The notes under the pieces: model-generated
The model's input: the letters and a program-made list of their open reading frames with translations, nothing else
What the model was told of the DNA's origin: nothing
Databases searched by the model: none
Program-made: the position numbers and the translations under genes
NCBI RefSeq assembly: GCF_011777505.1
Contig: NZ_JAATJT010000003.1
Coordinates: 372,001 to 436,000, forward strand
Reading direction: 5' to 3'
DNA from: Gaetbulibacter sp. S0825
GTDB taxonomy: Bacteria > Bacteroidota > Bacteroidia > Flavobacteriales > Flavobacteriaceae
DNA length: 64,000 bases
Part shown: piece after piece, positions 9,020 to 17,671 of the stretch
Layout: every line of letters starts with the position of its first letter
How positions within the stretch are numbered: position 1 is the first letter of the stretch

Positions 9020-10261
9020 ATGTCCTTTAAAGACTTAAAGCTCAACAAACCTTTATTACGAGCTATCGCAGAATCTGGTTATGATAACCCTACGCTAGTA
9101 CAAGAAAAAACCATTCCTTTAGTATTAGATAAAAAAGATGTCATTACCTCAGCACAAACAGGCACTGGTAAAACAGCTGCTTTTGCCTTACCAATTTTAC
9201 AGTTATTATTTGATTATCAAGATGCACCAAAAAAAGGTAAAAAAATAAAGGCTTTAATTGTGAGTCCAACAAGAGAATTGGCGGTACAAATTGCTTCAAA
9301 TTTAAAAACATACAGCAAATACACCAACATACGTACTGCAGTGGTTTTTGGTGGCACATCCATTGAGCCTCAAAAGGATATTCTTAAAAAAGGGGTTGAT
9401 ATATTAATAGCTACTCCAGGACGTTTACTCGACTTACATAAACAAGATTTGATAAACCTTGATTATATTCAAATATTGGTGTTAGATGAAGCTGATTTAA
9501 TGCTAGACATGGGTTTTATTGACGACGTAAAAAAAATCGAACGCTTATGCCCTGAAACTAAGCAAACCTTATTGTTCTCGGCAACCATCCCATATAAAGT
9601 AGAGCAACTGGCAAATACAATTTTAAAAGACCCAAAGCGTATTGAAGTCACACCTAATGCCTCAACGTCCAAAAATGTGAACCAAGCCCTTTATTATGTA
9701 CCTAAACGTAATAAAATAGAATTGTGTTTGCACTTACTTCGAAACACTATTAAAGGGAATATCATCATTTTTAGACGTACAAAATTTGGTGTGGATAAGC
9801 TTGAAAAAACACTTCTTAAAAACGGCTATTTGGTAGGTAGCATTCATGGCGATAAAACTCAAAGCGATAGACAAAAAGCCTTAGTGAATTTCAAAATGAA
9901 TAAGGTCAATATATTAGTGGCGACAGACGTTGCAGCACGTGGTATTGATATTGACAACTTAGATGCGGTTATTAACTTTGATTTACCAAACGTACCCGAA
10001 ACCTATGTACATCGCATAGGTAGAACAGCACGCGCAGGAAACAAAGGTGTTGCTTACTCCTTTTGTTCGGCAGATGAAAAATCTTATGTAAAAAGCATTC
10101 AACAGCTTATTCAATTACAATTAGACGTTGTTGAAGACCATCCTTATCCTCTAGATCCAAAAGTAAAACCAATAGTTCACACATCCAAAACACCAAAAAG
10201 CAAGTACAAAAAAGGACGTAAAAGTGAGGCGTCTAAAAAGAAAAAGAAGCGCTGGTATTAA
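9020..10261 (+). CDS. DEAD-box ATP-dependent RNA helicase (RhlE-like)
   Basis: 413 residues. All helicase motifs are present in order: N-terminal F-x-D-L and Q motif (YDNPTLVQEKTIP, 21-33), Walker A AQTGTGKT (45-52), PTRELAVQ (83-90), TPGRL (132-136), Walker B DEAD (156-159), SAT (187-189) and HRIGRTAR (331-338). The C-terminal tail is very basic (KSKYKKGRKSEASKKKKKRWY-type), as expected for RNA contact. It unwinds RNA duplexes in ribosome assembly, decay or cold growth. The RhlE-like label rests on length and tail type only. The segment just after the stop is the left boundary of the cassette-like insertion, so the gene's original downstream neighbour may be the MOSC gene. Confidence 0.95.
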   Translation: MSFKDLKLNKPLLRAIAESGYDNPTLVQEKTIPLVLDKKDVITSAQTGTGKTAAFALPILQLLFDYQDAPKKGKKIKALIVSPTRELAVQIASNLKTYSKYTNIRTAVVFGGTSIEPQKDILKKGVDILIATPGRLLDLHKQDLINLDYIQILVLDEADLMLDMGFIDDVKKIERLCPETKQTLLFSATIPYKVEQLANTILKDPKRIEVTPNASTSKNVNQALYYVPKRNKIELCLHLLRNTIKGNIIIFRRTKFGVDKLEKTLLKNGYLVGSIHGDKTQSDRQKALVNFKMNKVNILVATDVAARGIDIDNLDAVINFDLPNVPETYVHRIGRTARAGNKGVAYSFCSADEKSYVKSIQQLIQLQLDVVEDHPYPLDPKVKPIVHTSKTPKSKYKKGRKSEASKKKKKRWY

Positions 10262-10263
10262 GT

Positions 10264-10301
10264 TTTGACTTTGTTAGAAAAAATGTCGAACTTCGTTTAA
10301 C
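10264..10301 (+). repeat. Boundary repeat, left end of cassette-like segment
   Basis: About 38 bases (ttgactttgttag... to ttcgtttaac) that recur with few changes at 62765-62802. The last ten bases (10292-10301, ttcgtttaac) are the exact reverse complement of 11097-11106. Confidence 0.6.
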
Positions 10302-10363
10302 ATCTTATGTAAACAATTGAAAAAGTTCATATCAAGGCATTGCCATTAATACCGAAAAAAGAA

Positions 10364-10966
10364 ATGCAGAAATTTTGGAAGATCAGAGATTCTAAATCAA
10401 ACAAACTAATTTACATAAAAGATAAAACAATTTATAAAGGAAACCCTAAACATGATGAACTTAATAAATTGAATTCTGAAACTTCAAATTTATCTTTTCT
10501 AGAAAACCTTTTTAGCATTCCTTATTCTTATATTAAAAGAATTGAAAATCAAAGCGGAAAGAATGAAATCAAAATATTTTTCGGGAACGATTCAGAAGAT
10601 GAATTAATTGTAAAAGACAAAAATGTCAAACAAGAAATTTTTGACTTTCTAAAAACTGACTTGACGAATTTTAAATATAGTTCTAAACTTCCAAGTATAT
10701 TGAGTTACGGAAAAGCACAATTCTTCGCATTATTATTTATGTCTGGAATTTTTCTTTGGTCACTTTACTTAGCTATTCAAATTGAAAATGGAGCTGAATA
10801 TGAAATAATTGGTAGTGGTCGAAGTATAACTGGAATTGTTCTGTTTTTAGCTAATTTCGGCATTGTAAAGAATATAATCGGATATATTATTATTTTATTA
10901 ATAATCATAATCTCTCTAGCTAAAAGATTAAAATCAAGGAGCGAGATGGAAATTTTAAAAAGATAA
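10364..10966 (+). CDS. Orphan membrane protein inside cassette-like segment
   Basis: About 200 residues; the frame extends upstream to a TTG at 10340, but the ATG at 10364 gives a sensible start. No family recognised. The first 115 residues are soluble and rich in Lys/Asn. Two transmembrane segments follow (QFFALLFMSGIFLWSLYLAI, and a long one around FGIVKNIIGYIIILLIIIIS), ending in a short basic tail. Compared with its neighbours the gene is very A+T and Asn/Lys-rich. It lies alone between two inverted 10-bp repeats, which suggests recent arrival as a gene cassette. Confidence 0.6.
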   Translation: MQKFWKIRDSKSNKLIYIKDKTIYKGNPKHDELNKLNSETSNLSFLENLFSIPYSYIKRIENQSGKNEIKIFFGNDSEDELIVKDKNVKQEIFDFLKTDLTNFKYSSKLPSILSYGKAQFFALLFMSGIFLWSLYLAIQIENGAEYEIIGSGRSITGIVLFLANFGIVKNIIGYIIILLIIIISLAKRLKSRSEMEILKR

Positions 10967-10979
10967 AGTACTAATAGCA

Positions 10980-11106
10980 ACAACGTACACAACTCATTAC
11001 TTCAGATTTTCCTCTCGGAAAATCCTCGTTGCTGAACAATGGGTTCTTTCCTTTTTGCTATCTTAGTCTCTTCGCAACTAAACCATAGCATAAATCGTTA
11101 AACGAA
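10980..11106 (+). repeat. Right end of cassette-like segment
   Basis: Non-coding stretch from caacaacgtacacaac to gttaaacgaa. The terminal ten bases (11097-11106) mirror 10292-10301 exactly. It contains an internal hairpin (gattttcctctcggaaaatc) and is of a type I recall after orphan genes in many Flavobacteriaceae genomes. Confidence 0.5.
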
Positions 11107-11108
11107 AC

Positions 11109-11744
11109 TTGAAAATAATCTCCACCAATATCGCTAAACCAGGATTTGTAACCATTAATGGTGAAACCCAACGCACTGGTATTCATAAAAAACCAACAAC
11201 CTCACCAATACATCTAGAAAAGGACAATGTAAAAGGCGACGAAGTCACTAACCGTAGAGTTCATGGTGGTGAGTTTAAAGCCTGTTATTTATTTTCAGCA
11301 GACCATTATTCTCATTGGGAAAATCTATATCCTAATTTAGAATGGCATTACGGTATGCTTGGTGAAAACCTAACCGTTGAAGGCTTAGACGAAACGCAAC
11401 TATATGTCGGCGATGTTTATAAAGTTGGCAATGCACTAATACAAGTGACACAACCTAGAGAACCTTGTACAACGTTTGCTGCAAAAATGGGTACAGCAGA
11501 TATTATGGAACAATTTATTGCTCATGGCAGGCCAGGGACTTACATTAAAGTTCTAAAAGAAGGAAGCGTTACAGTTGGTGACACGTTTGAACTAGTTGAA
11601 AAAACAAATAACAGCATCTCGATTGCTGATTTTTTTAAACTAATATTCGATAGAGAAAAAAATCAAGAGCATTTACAAATAATCGTTAATAGTAATGCTC
11701 TACCTGAAAAAAAGCGAAAAGAACTAAAACGCTTTTTAAAATAA
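11109..11744 (+). CDS. MOSC domain protein (YiiM-like)
   Basis: 211 residues. The MOSC beta-barrel is recognised by the segment VHGGEFKACYLFSADHYSHWE (about 55-75), the ENLTVEGLDE stretch and the conserved Cys-containing TQPREPCTTFAAKMG (about 116-130). That Cys is expected to carry the sulfur or bind the molybdenum cofactor in family members such as YiiM (reduction of N-hydroxylated compounds). The start is a TTG at 11109, only two bases after the right end of the cassette-like repeat, so the insertion may have replaced the native promoter and leader. The MFS gene begins one base after the stop, indicating an operon. Confidence 0.85.
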   Translation: MKIISTNIAKPGFVTINGETQRTGIHKKPTTSPIHLEKDNVKGDEVTNRRVHGGEFKACYLFSADHYSHWENLYPNLEWHYGMLGENLTVEGLDETQLYVGDVYKVGNALIQVTQPREPCTTFAAKMGTADIMEQFIAHGRPGTYIKVLKEGSVTVGDTFELVEKTNNSISIADFFKLIFDREKNQEHLQIIVNSNALPEKKRKELKRFLK

Positions 11745-11745
11745 C

Positions 11746-12951
11746 ATGACAAACTCTATAAAACTTGGTTTAAAAGAAAACTGGCAGCAATTTACCATTC
11801 TAGTTATTGTCAACGCTTTTGTTGGTGGCATGGTTGGTTTGGAGCGAAGCATTTTCCCCCAATTTGCAGAAATAGAATTTGGAGTAGCTACCACTTCTGC
11901 TATCTTATCTTTTATAATCGCTTTCGGAATTACAAAAGCCATAGCCAATTATTTCACAGGACGTTTAGCAAATAAATTTGGTCGTAAAAATCTTTTGATT
12001 TTTGGTTGGATTATTGCTTTACCTATTCCGTTTATTTTAATTTATGCAAACCATTGGAATTGGGTAGTGTTTGCCAACATTTTACTGGGAATAAGTCAAG
12101 GATTTACTTGGAGCAGTACTATTGTTATGAAAATAGACTTGGTTGGCGAAAAAAATAGAGGTTTAGCCATGGGACTTAATGAATTTGCTGGTTATTTCGC
12201 TGTTGGTATCGTTGCATTTTTAACAGGCTATATTGCCGATAATTTTGGCATTACACCTTATCCATTTTATTTAGGTATTGGTATTGCAGTTCTTGGATTA
12301 TTATCTTCAATTTTCTTTGTGAAAGACACAAGAGTATTTATGCATAAAGAACATACAACTAATACAACTGAACAGCTATCAAATGTATTTATTGAAACAT
12401 CATTTAAGAATAAAACACTAAGCTCTATCACACAAGCTGGACTTGTAAATAATCTAAACGACGGTATGATTTGGGGCTTATTACCAATGGTGTTATTATC
12501 ATTAAACTACTCTACTGAAAACATTGGCATTATTGCAGCTATTTACCCAACAGTTTGGGGATTAGGACAATTATTTACAGGAAAAATGGCAGACCATTAT
12601 TCTAAAAAAGCCATGTTATTTTGGGGTATGTTATTACAAGGGATTGCTATTATTATTATTCCGTATAGCACTACATTTTTTGAATTAGCAACAATATCTG
12701 CGCTTTTAGGTTTAGGAACTGCTATTGTATATCCAATATTTTTAGCAGCTATTGCCGATGCTACAACACCAACCCAACGCGCTGAAAGCATTGGGTCGTT
12801 TAGGTTGTGGCGTGATTTAGGTTATGCCATTGGCGCCATTATTTCAGGTATTACAGCAGATGTTTTTGGCATAGACTATGCTATTTTACTTATTGGAGGT
12901 ATTACTATTTTATCTTCTATAGTCATAAAAACACGTATGCCTAGCAATTAG
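11746..12951 (+). CDS. Major facilitator superfamily transporter
   Basis: 401 residues with about 12 transmembrane helices. The loop between helices 2 and 3 has the MFS signature G-R-L-A-N-K-F-G-R-K-N (about 68-78), and the equivalent in the second half is GKMADHYSKK (about 278-287). The central loop (around 200-215) is hydrophilic. Substrate unknown. The one-base gap to the MOSC gene argues for cotranscription. Its stop is 12 bp from the convergent gene at 12964 and no clear terminator lies between. Confidence 0.9.
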   Translation: MTNSIKLGLKENWQQFTILVIVNAFVGGMVGLERSIFPQFAEIEFGVATTSAILSFIIAFGITKAIANYFTGRLANKFGRKNLLIFGWIIALPIPFILIYANHWNWVVFANILLGISQGFTWSSTIVMKIDLVGEKNRGLAMGLNEFAGYFAVGIVAFLTGYIADNFGITPYPFYLGIGIAVLGLLSSIFFVKDTRVFMHKEHTTNTTEQLSNVFIETSFKNKTLSSITQAGLVNNLNDGMIWGLLPMVLLSLNYSTENIGIIAAIYPTVWGLGQLFTGKMADHYSKKAMLFWGMLLQGIAIIIIPYSTTFFELATISALLGLGTAIVYPIFLAAIADATTPTQRAESIGSFRLWRDLGYAIGAIISGITADVFGIDYAILLIGGITILSSIVIKTRMPSN

Positions 12952-12963
12952 AGTAAAGAAATT

Positions 12964-13578
12964 TTATTCAAACAAAATCTCAACAAGAAAGTAATTTGGT
13001 ATGTTGAAAACTGCTCCCCAATCGTCTGGATGATGCTTACTTCCAGACACCTCACAATACTTTTTCCAGCCAGTTTCTTTATCTAAATAAGGCAAAAAAT
13101 ATCCCATTATGTACGTTGGCTTCCCTATTTCAATTTTCATGGGCTCAGTACCGTTTAAAAAATCATGTAATGCATAATTATCTTTAGTTGATTTAATAGC
13201 ATATTCCTTGTTTGTAGAAAAGCGATCAAAAATTGATGTCATTTTTATAGTATTGTCCAATTGTGTTTTTACAAAGAATTTAAAGCCAAAATTGTCTTTT
13301 TCTATAGGCTGCAAGTAATCATCTTGTTTTGAACTAATTAATGTGTCCGTTTTAGATAAACTCCCATTGGTAAATTCCTTAATTAAAATGGTATACTCTT
13401 TTTCTTTTAATTGTTCTCCTGAAAAATTCAGGTCAATAATTTCTATACCTTCAAACCTAAGCAGTTCATGCATATCTTTATTATCTGAACCATATTCTGT
13501 TTGTAATTCTAAAGTTTGTTGCGCTGTTAAGCTGCTGAAGCTAATTATAGCAGCAGCTAATAAAAATAATTGTTTCAT
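12964..13578 (-). CDS. Secreted protein of unknown function, last gene of ECF sigma operon
   Basis: 204 residues with a Sec signal peptide (MKQLFLLAAAIISFSSLTAQ, cleavage after Ala19-Gln). The remainder looks like a mixed beta protein and no domain was recognised. It follows the DUF4097-like gene by 12 bp and is the fourth gene in the run sigma factor, anti-sigma factor, adhesin-like protein, secreted protein. Its place suggests it is under control of the same ECF sigma factor. Confidence 0.7.
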   Translation of the reverse strand: MKQLFLLAAAIISFSSLTAQQTLELQTEYGSDNKDMHELLRFEGIEIIDLNFSGEQLKEKEYTILIKEFTNGSLSKTDTLISSKQDDYLQPIEKDNFGFKFFVKTQLDNTIKMTSIFDRFSTNKEYAIKSTKDNYALHDFLNGTEPMKIEIGKPTYIMGYFLPYLDKETGWKKYCEVSGSKHHPDDWGAVFNIPNYFLVEILFE

Positions 13579-13590
13579 AGTTATGTGTGT

Positions 13591-14760
13591 TTAGTTGTCT
13601 TTATTTATTAATATAATGGGGTCGTCGTAAGAATATATAACCCCATGAACGATATCAAAATTAATAGCTCCAGCAAAAACTCCTTCTTTTCTGGGTTTTC
13701 GCTCCATCATTTTGAACTTTTTACCATTTTTAGTAGGCTGCATTGTAATTTTTGTTTCACCTAAATAGTTAACAGTATTGTTACCAACTACTTTAAGACT
13801 ATAGTCTGACTCTGGATAGAAATAATGAATTTTTGAATATTCTGAATACAAATTAAAACGACCAAAATCTGTAGACCAATTATAGAACCAATATTCGCTA
13901 TTAAAATCGGTGATAGTAATATTTTTTTCAATTTCCCCAATTTCAAGTTTAGATAACTCTGAGTTTATTTTAATATTTTTTATACTTCCTATGAGTCCAT
14001 TACTGACATTGATAAAATCGTAATTACCACCAACTATTTTTTCTGATTTAAAACTTGCTTTAACTATTTTGATTTTGTTGTAATTATTAATGAGTTTCTT
14101 TGCTTTAAAAAGGCCCTTATTTAAATCTATAGACAACTCATTAGTCATATCATTGCGAAATGTTATTTGACTCTCTTTGGCATTAATTTTAAGACTTACA
14201 GAATTTGGCAGTTTTATTACAAATTGGCTTTTGTACATCTTTACTTTATCAAAATCAATTGGTTTTTCATTATTATCATTATCTAAAAATTTCACACTTT
14301 TTAGAATAACTTTTGATAAAGATTCATCATTAATTAACTTAATAATTGAATCTTTAGATTTTCGCATGCTTTTTTGGGTCATGGAATCTGTTTTAAAAAA
14401 ATCTGATTCCAAAGTCAATCCGAAAGGAGTGTCAAATGCATAAGATGTCTGGGATACTTTGGTAGCACTTTTCGCATCAAGTGTTATGTTATTTTCAAAC
14501 ATAGTTGCTTCTACTTTAATATTATCTAGAAAAGATTTAATCTCTTTTTTAGAATAATTTTTGAATTCAATTTTATAATCAAAATGAATTTTGTCATCTA
14601 TTGATTCTTCTATTGCAACCGCTGTGTTTTCTAAATTAAAAATTGCCGTTGTGCTTGAATTAGTATCAAAAATTTTAGAATAAATAAGCTCATTTTGAGC
14701 AAATGTTGTAATTGATGTGATGAGCATCAATACAAGTATTTTAGATTTGAATAGTTTCAT
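13591..14760 (-). CDS. Secreted DUF4097-like (putative adhesin fold) protein
   Basis: 389 residues; signal peptide ending near TTFAQN. The central part (about 180-330) is a ladder of short beta strands with alternating small polar and hydrophobic residues (ISLKINAKESQITF, NKGLFKAKKL, YDFINVSNGLIGS), the pattern of DUF4097/head-GIN type right-handed beta-solenoids often found beside anti-sigma factors in Bacteroidota. It overlaps the end of the anti-sigma gene by 20 bp, so translation is probably coupled. The role may be envelope stress sensing or repair; this is inferred from context only. Confidence 0.7.
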   Translation of the reverse strand: MKLFKSKILVLMLITSITTFAQNELIYSKIFDTNSSTTAIFNLENTAVAIEESIDDKIHFDYKIEFKNYSKKEIKSFLDNIKVEATMFENNITLDAKSATKVSQTSYAFDTPFGLTLESDFFKTDSMTQKSMRKSKDSIIKLINDESLSKVILKSVKFLDNDNNEKPIDFDKVKMYKSQFVIKLPNSVSLKINAKESQITFRNDMTNELSIDLNKGLFKAKKLINNYNKIKIVKASFKSEKIVGGNYDFINVSNGLIGSIKNIKINSELSKLEIGEIEKNITITDFNSEYWFYNWSTDFGRFNLYSEYSKIHYFYPESDYSLKVVGNNTVNYLGETKITMQPTKNGKKFKMMERKPRKEGVFAGAINFDIVHGVIYSYDDPIILINKDN

Positions 14761-15277
14761 AATATCCGTTTTTTTGATTTAATAATTTAATGTGCTCTTG
14801 TATATCTTTTAACAGCCGTAAGCGTGTTTGTAGATTTTTCACTATACTTTCAATAATTAAAATGTTATTGCTATCTGCTTTAAATTGTTCTGATATAAAT
14901 TGATAATCTCTATTTAAATCATCAAGCTCTTTCTTGTAGCGTTCAACTAATTTTTTATCGTCTGTTAATGCTTTAAAACTTTGCCATTCTTTTTCAATAT
15001 TTTCTAAATATTGTTGTTCAACTTCTTTTATTTGAAGCTCTAAAGCAGACTCTTTTATAATTGATTCCTGAGTTAATTTGTTTAATGAAACATAACCAAG
15101 CGCCACAAATAATATAATTGCAGCTGCATACTTAAATACACTTTGAATGCTATTTTTTTGACTACGTTTAAGTTTATAATCCTTTAGCTTTTTTTGAAAC
15201 TCATCTCTATGAGAAACTGGCAGCTTTTTATCAGCCTCCATCTCGGTTTTAAATAGTTTTCTAATATCCTGTTCCAT
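14741..15277 (-). CDS. Membrane anti-sigma factor partner of ECF sigma
   Basis: 178 residues. A cytosolic N-terminal part (about 1-45; RDEFQKKLKDYKLKRS) is followed by one transmembrane helix (YAAAIILFVALGYVSL, about 50-65), then a periplasmic coiled-coil region rich in Glu, Lys and Leu (about 75-165). The layout and the overlaps with both neighbours (17 bp with the sigma gene upstream, 20 bp with the next gene) identify it as the membrane anti-sigma factor. There is no zinc-binding HxxxCxxC motif, so it is not of the ZAS type. Confidence 0.78.
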   Translation of the reverse strand: MEQDIRKLFKTEMEADKKLPVSHRDEFQKKLKDYKLKRSQKNSIQSVFKYAAAIILFVALGYVSLNKLTQESIIKESALELQIKEVEQQYLENIEKEWQSFKALTDDKKLVERYKKELDDLNRDYQFISEQFKADSNNILIIESIVKNLQTRLRLLKDIQEHIKLLNQKNGYYETIQI

Positions 15278-15809
15278 ATCGTTTATTTTTTAAAAGATCT
15301 TGTAATTTTATTCGTCCTCGCCGTAAATGTGTCCTCGAGGTTTTAATTGGAATATCGAGTATTTGTGAGATTTCTTCATGGTCATAGCCTTCAAACAAAT
15401 AGAGCTTCACAACAATTTTATACTTGTCGCTTAATTGCTCAACATTTTCAATTATTTGATCTTTTGTAATTCTTGCGTTAAAATTCCAATCTTCTGCATC
15501 AATAATCTGCAATTCTTCAACCTCTGCATTGACTAATTCCAGTTTTCTTTTCTTCAAATAATCAATACTCTGATTTATAATAATGCGCTTTAACCAGGAG
15601 CCAAAACTAAACTCCGCTTTATAGCTCTCAATATTCAAAAAAGCTTTTAAAAAACCTTCTTGCATAACATCTTTAGCATCTTCGTCATTTTTTACATATC
15701 TACAAACCACATTATACATAGCATTACAATAATTATCATAGAGTTGCATCTGACTTTTTTCGTCTTTTTTTATGCTTCCTGCTATAAGAGTTTCTATGCT
15801 AGATTTCAT
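15261..15809 (-). CDS. ECF RNA polymerase sigma factor (first system)
   Basis: 182 residues. Sigma region 2 is at about 25-90 with the conserved D-A-K-D-V-M-Q-E-G-F-L-K-A box. Region 4 is at about 125-175, ending in a helix-turn-helix (HEEISQILDIPIKTSRTHLRRGRIKL). It directs RNA polymerase to envelope-type promoters when released by the membrane partner encoded next. Upstream, at 15837-15863, is a GAAACC / CGTTTT pair 15 bp apart that looks like an ECF promoter, so autoregulation is likely. The start at 15809 gives the usual family N-terminus. Confidence 0.93.
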   Translation of the reverse strand: MKSSIETLIAGSIKKDEKSQMQLYDNYCNAMYNVVCRYVKNDEDAKDVMQEGFLKAFLNIESYKAEFSFGSWLKRIIINQSIDYLKKRKLELVNAEVEELQIIDAEDWNFNARITKDQIIENVEQLSDKYKIVVKLYLFEGYDHEEISQILDIPIKTSRTHLRRGRIKLQDLLKNKRYGTGY

Positions 15810-15836
15810 TTACTTTGGTTAGTGCATTCATAATTA

Positions 15837-15863
15837 AAAACGAACAAAAAATAAAAAGGTTTC
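15837..15863 (-). promoter_or_regulatory. Probable ECF-type promoter of the first sigma operon
   Basis: On the minus strand: GAAACC (15863-15858), a 15-bp T-rich spacer, then CGTTTT (15842-15837), 28 bp before the ATG. It matches the general AAC -35 and CGT -10 form of ECF promoters. Confidence 0.5.
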
Positions 15864-15941
15864 ATTTTTAGATAAGATAAATTAAAAGTAACTTTTTACT
15901 TTCTTTATAAAGTCATTATCTTTAAAGAAATAATAAGGTAG

Positions 15942-17264
15942 ATGAGTCAAGATTATACCAATCCCGCTTTTAAAAAATTACTTCAAAAACTACAAGAAGA
16001 AAGTTGGCAATTGGAATTGCTAATTTCTGGTTTTGCTATTTTTGGATTATACTCAGCGCTTTCGACTATTGAAATAGAAGTAATGGACGCTCAACTCTCT
16101 CAACAAATTTATGCGTTTGTTGTCTACTCTATACTTTGGGCTTCATGCAAGATTTTAATTTTTAATCTATTACTTCATGTGTTACTACGTGGTTTATGGA
16201 TTGGTGCTTTAGGTTTACGCTATGTGTCTGGAGATATTGATTATGACAGTTTAAAATATAGTCCAAAATTTACAAAGTACTTAAAAAAACGTGTTGGTTC
16301 TTTTGATAAATATATTGCTACTTTAGAAAATTATTGTAGTGTTATTTTTGCTATAACATTTCTACTTATTTTTTATGTGTTGGCTATCACTTTCACAATA
16401 GTTACAATTGCTTTAATTGCAAATTATTTATTAGACAGTGATGATTTACCTGATTGGTTATCAAAAGGAGTTGGCATAACACTCATGTTATTTGTTGTTT
16501 TTGGAATGTTTTTTACATTAATTGATTTTTTAACCCTAGGGTTTCTAAAGAAGAAAAAATGGCTTTCTAGAATTTACTTTCCAATTTATTGGGTATTTAG
16601 CTTTATCACTTTATCATTTTTGTACAGACCATTAGTCTATAATTTTTTAGATAATAAATTTGGCAAACGTTTAAGTCTTGCTCTTGTTCCATTTTATATT
16701 TTAATAGCTTTAACCCAAACAATTAGATACAAAACCTCTAATTATTTTGGTATAGACTCAACATCTTCAGAAATTATTGCAAACAATAATAATTATGAAG
16801 ATTTATTAACTGAAACAAGCTTTATTGATGATGTAGCCATTCAATCCAAAGTAATCACAGATGATTATGTAAAAGTGTTCGTGCAGTTTAATGAGAACAT
16901 TGAAAATCGTATGTATATTTACAATAAAGGATTAAAACCTAATGATGATCAACGTGGTTTAGGGTCGAATATTACATTTAATGGTGGGCCAATTATAGAT
17001 TCTAAAAAACGTGATAGCTTACGAAAAGAATACATTAAAACCTTTAACGATATTTACTATGTAAAAATTGACACAATGGTTTACACAAGCGAGTTTATTT
17101 TTGCTAGTAACATTCAAAACAAACCAGGGTTTGAAAGCTATGTACCAACAAAAAACTTAAGCGAAGGCAAACATGTTTTAAGAGTTAGACGAAAAGCTAT
17201 TAAGGATCAAGATACTACGTATTGGAATGTAGCAACCATTCCGTTTTGGTATTTTAAAGATTAG
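15942..17264 (+). CDS. Multi-pass membrane protein of unknown function
   Basis: 440 residues, no family recognised. About six hydrophobic helices lie in the first 265 residues (around 23-40, 57-95, 130-162, 176-200, 212-236 and 245-262). The C-terminal 175 residues are soluble, with basic and aromatic beta-like segments (for example FVQFNENIENRMYIYNKG, HVLRVRRKAI). The gene stands alone between the two ECF sigma systems and overlaps the end of the convergent anti-sigma-like gene by 4 bp. Possible functions include a sensor or channel, but this is not supported by motifs. Confidence 0.75.
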   Translation: MSQDYTNPAFKKLLQKLQEESWQLELLISGFAIFGLYSALSTIEIEVMDAQLSQQIYAFVVYSILWASCKILIFNLLLHVLLRGLWIGALGLRYVSGDIDYDSLKYSPKFTKYLKKRVGSFDKYIATLENYCSVIFAITFLLIFYVLAITFTIVTIALIANYLLDSDDLPDWLSKGVGITLMLFVVFGMFFTLIDFLTLGFLKKKKWLSRIYFPIYWVFSFITLSFLYRPLVYNFLDNKFGKRLSLALVPFYILIALTQTIRYKTSNYFGIDSTSSEIIANNNNYEDLLTETSFIDDVAIQSKVITDDYVKVFVQFNENIENRMYIYNKGLKPNDDQRGLGSNITFNGGPIIDSKKRDSLRKEYIKTFNDIYYVKIDTMVYTSEFIFASNIQNKPGFESYVPTKNLSEGKHVLRVRRKAIKDQDTTYWNVATIPFWYFKD

Positions 17265-17671
17265 TATTCTAAGCACTTAGTCATAATATGCTTCATTAGT
17301 GGTATTTGTATAAAAAATACCAAACCAAAGAAACCAATGGCATACATTACTGTTTTCGAAAAGGTAATTCCAGAAAGCACACTAGTGACCTTATTGTTTG
17401 AAATAACACTATAATCTACAGCATCTAGCAGCGTAGAGCCTTCAACATTTCCTAGAGTCATATATAGTGAAACACCTATCAATATGGCAATAATTCCAAA
17501 CCAACCATACTTTGTTATTAGTGGTTTATAAACTGTTGAAGAACCAATTCTAATTGATTCGATCTCTTTCATCACTTTAGCTGTAAAATCTATGGATGGT
17601 GCTTTTAATCCAGACGATGTCATCGCCTTTTTTGCTAAATTATCTAAATGCTGCCCTGTATGTTCCTTCAT
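17261..17671 (-). CDS. Small membrane protein, probable anti-sigma partner of the second ECF sigma factor
   Basis: 136 residues from the ATG at 17671 (a TTG three codons earlier is possible). The N-terminal 65 residues are cytosolic (HLDNLAKKAM, SSGLKAPSIDFTAKVMKEIE). Two transmembrane helices follow (WFGIIAILIGVSLYMTL at about 70-87 and VMYAIGFFGLVFFIQIPL at about 108-125). The start lies inside the end of the sigma gene (32-bp overlap), the usual arrangement for a sigma/anti-sigma pair. It has no known zinc-binding anti-sigma motif, so this role is inferred from context and topology. Confidence 0.72.
   Translation of the reverse strand: MKEHTGQHLDNLAKKAMTSSGLKAPSIDFTAKVMKEIESIRIGSSTVYKPLITKYGWFGIIAILIGVSLYMTLGNVEGSTLLDAVDYSVISNNKVTSVLSGITFSKTVMYAIGFFGLVFFIQIPLMKHIMTKCLEY

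Noticed and set aside
10292-11106. Integron attC cassette
   Set aside because: GTTTAAC and GTTAAAC resemble attC core sites, but their inverted orientation at opposite ends of the whole unit is not the arrangement of integron cassettes, and no integrase of that type is visible.
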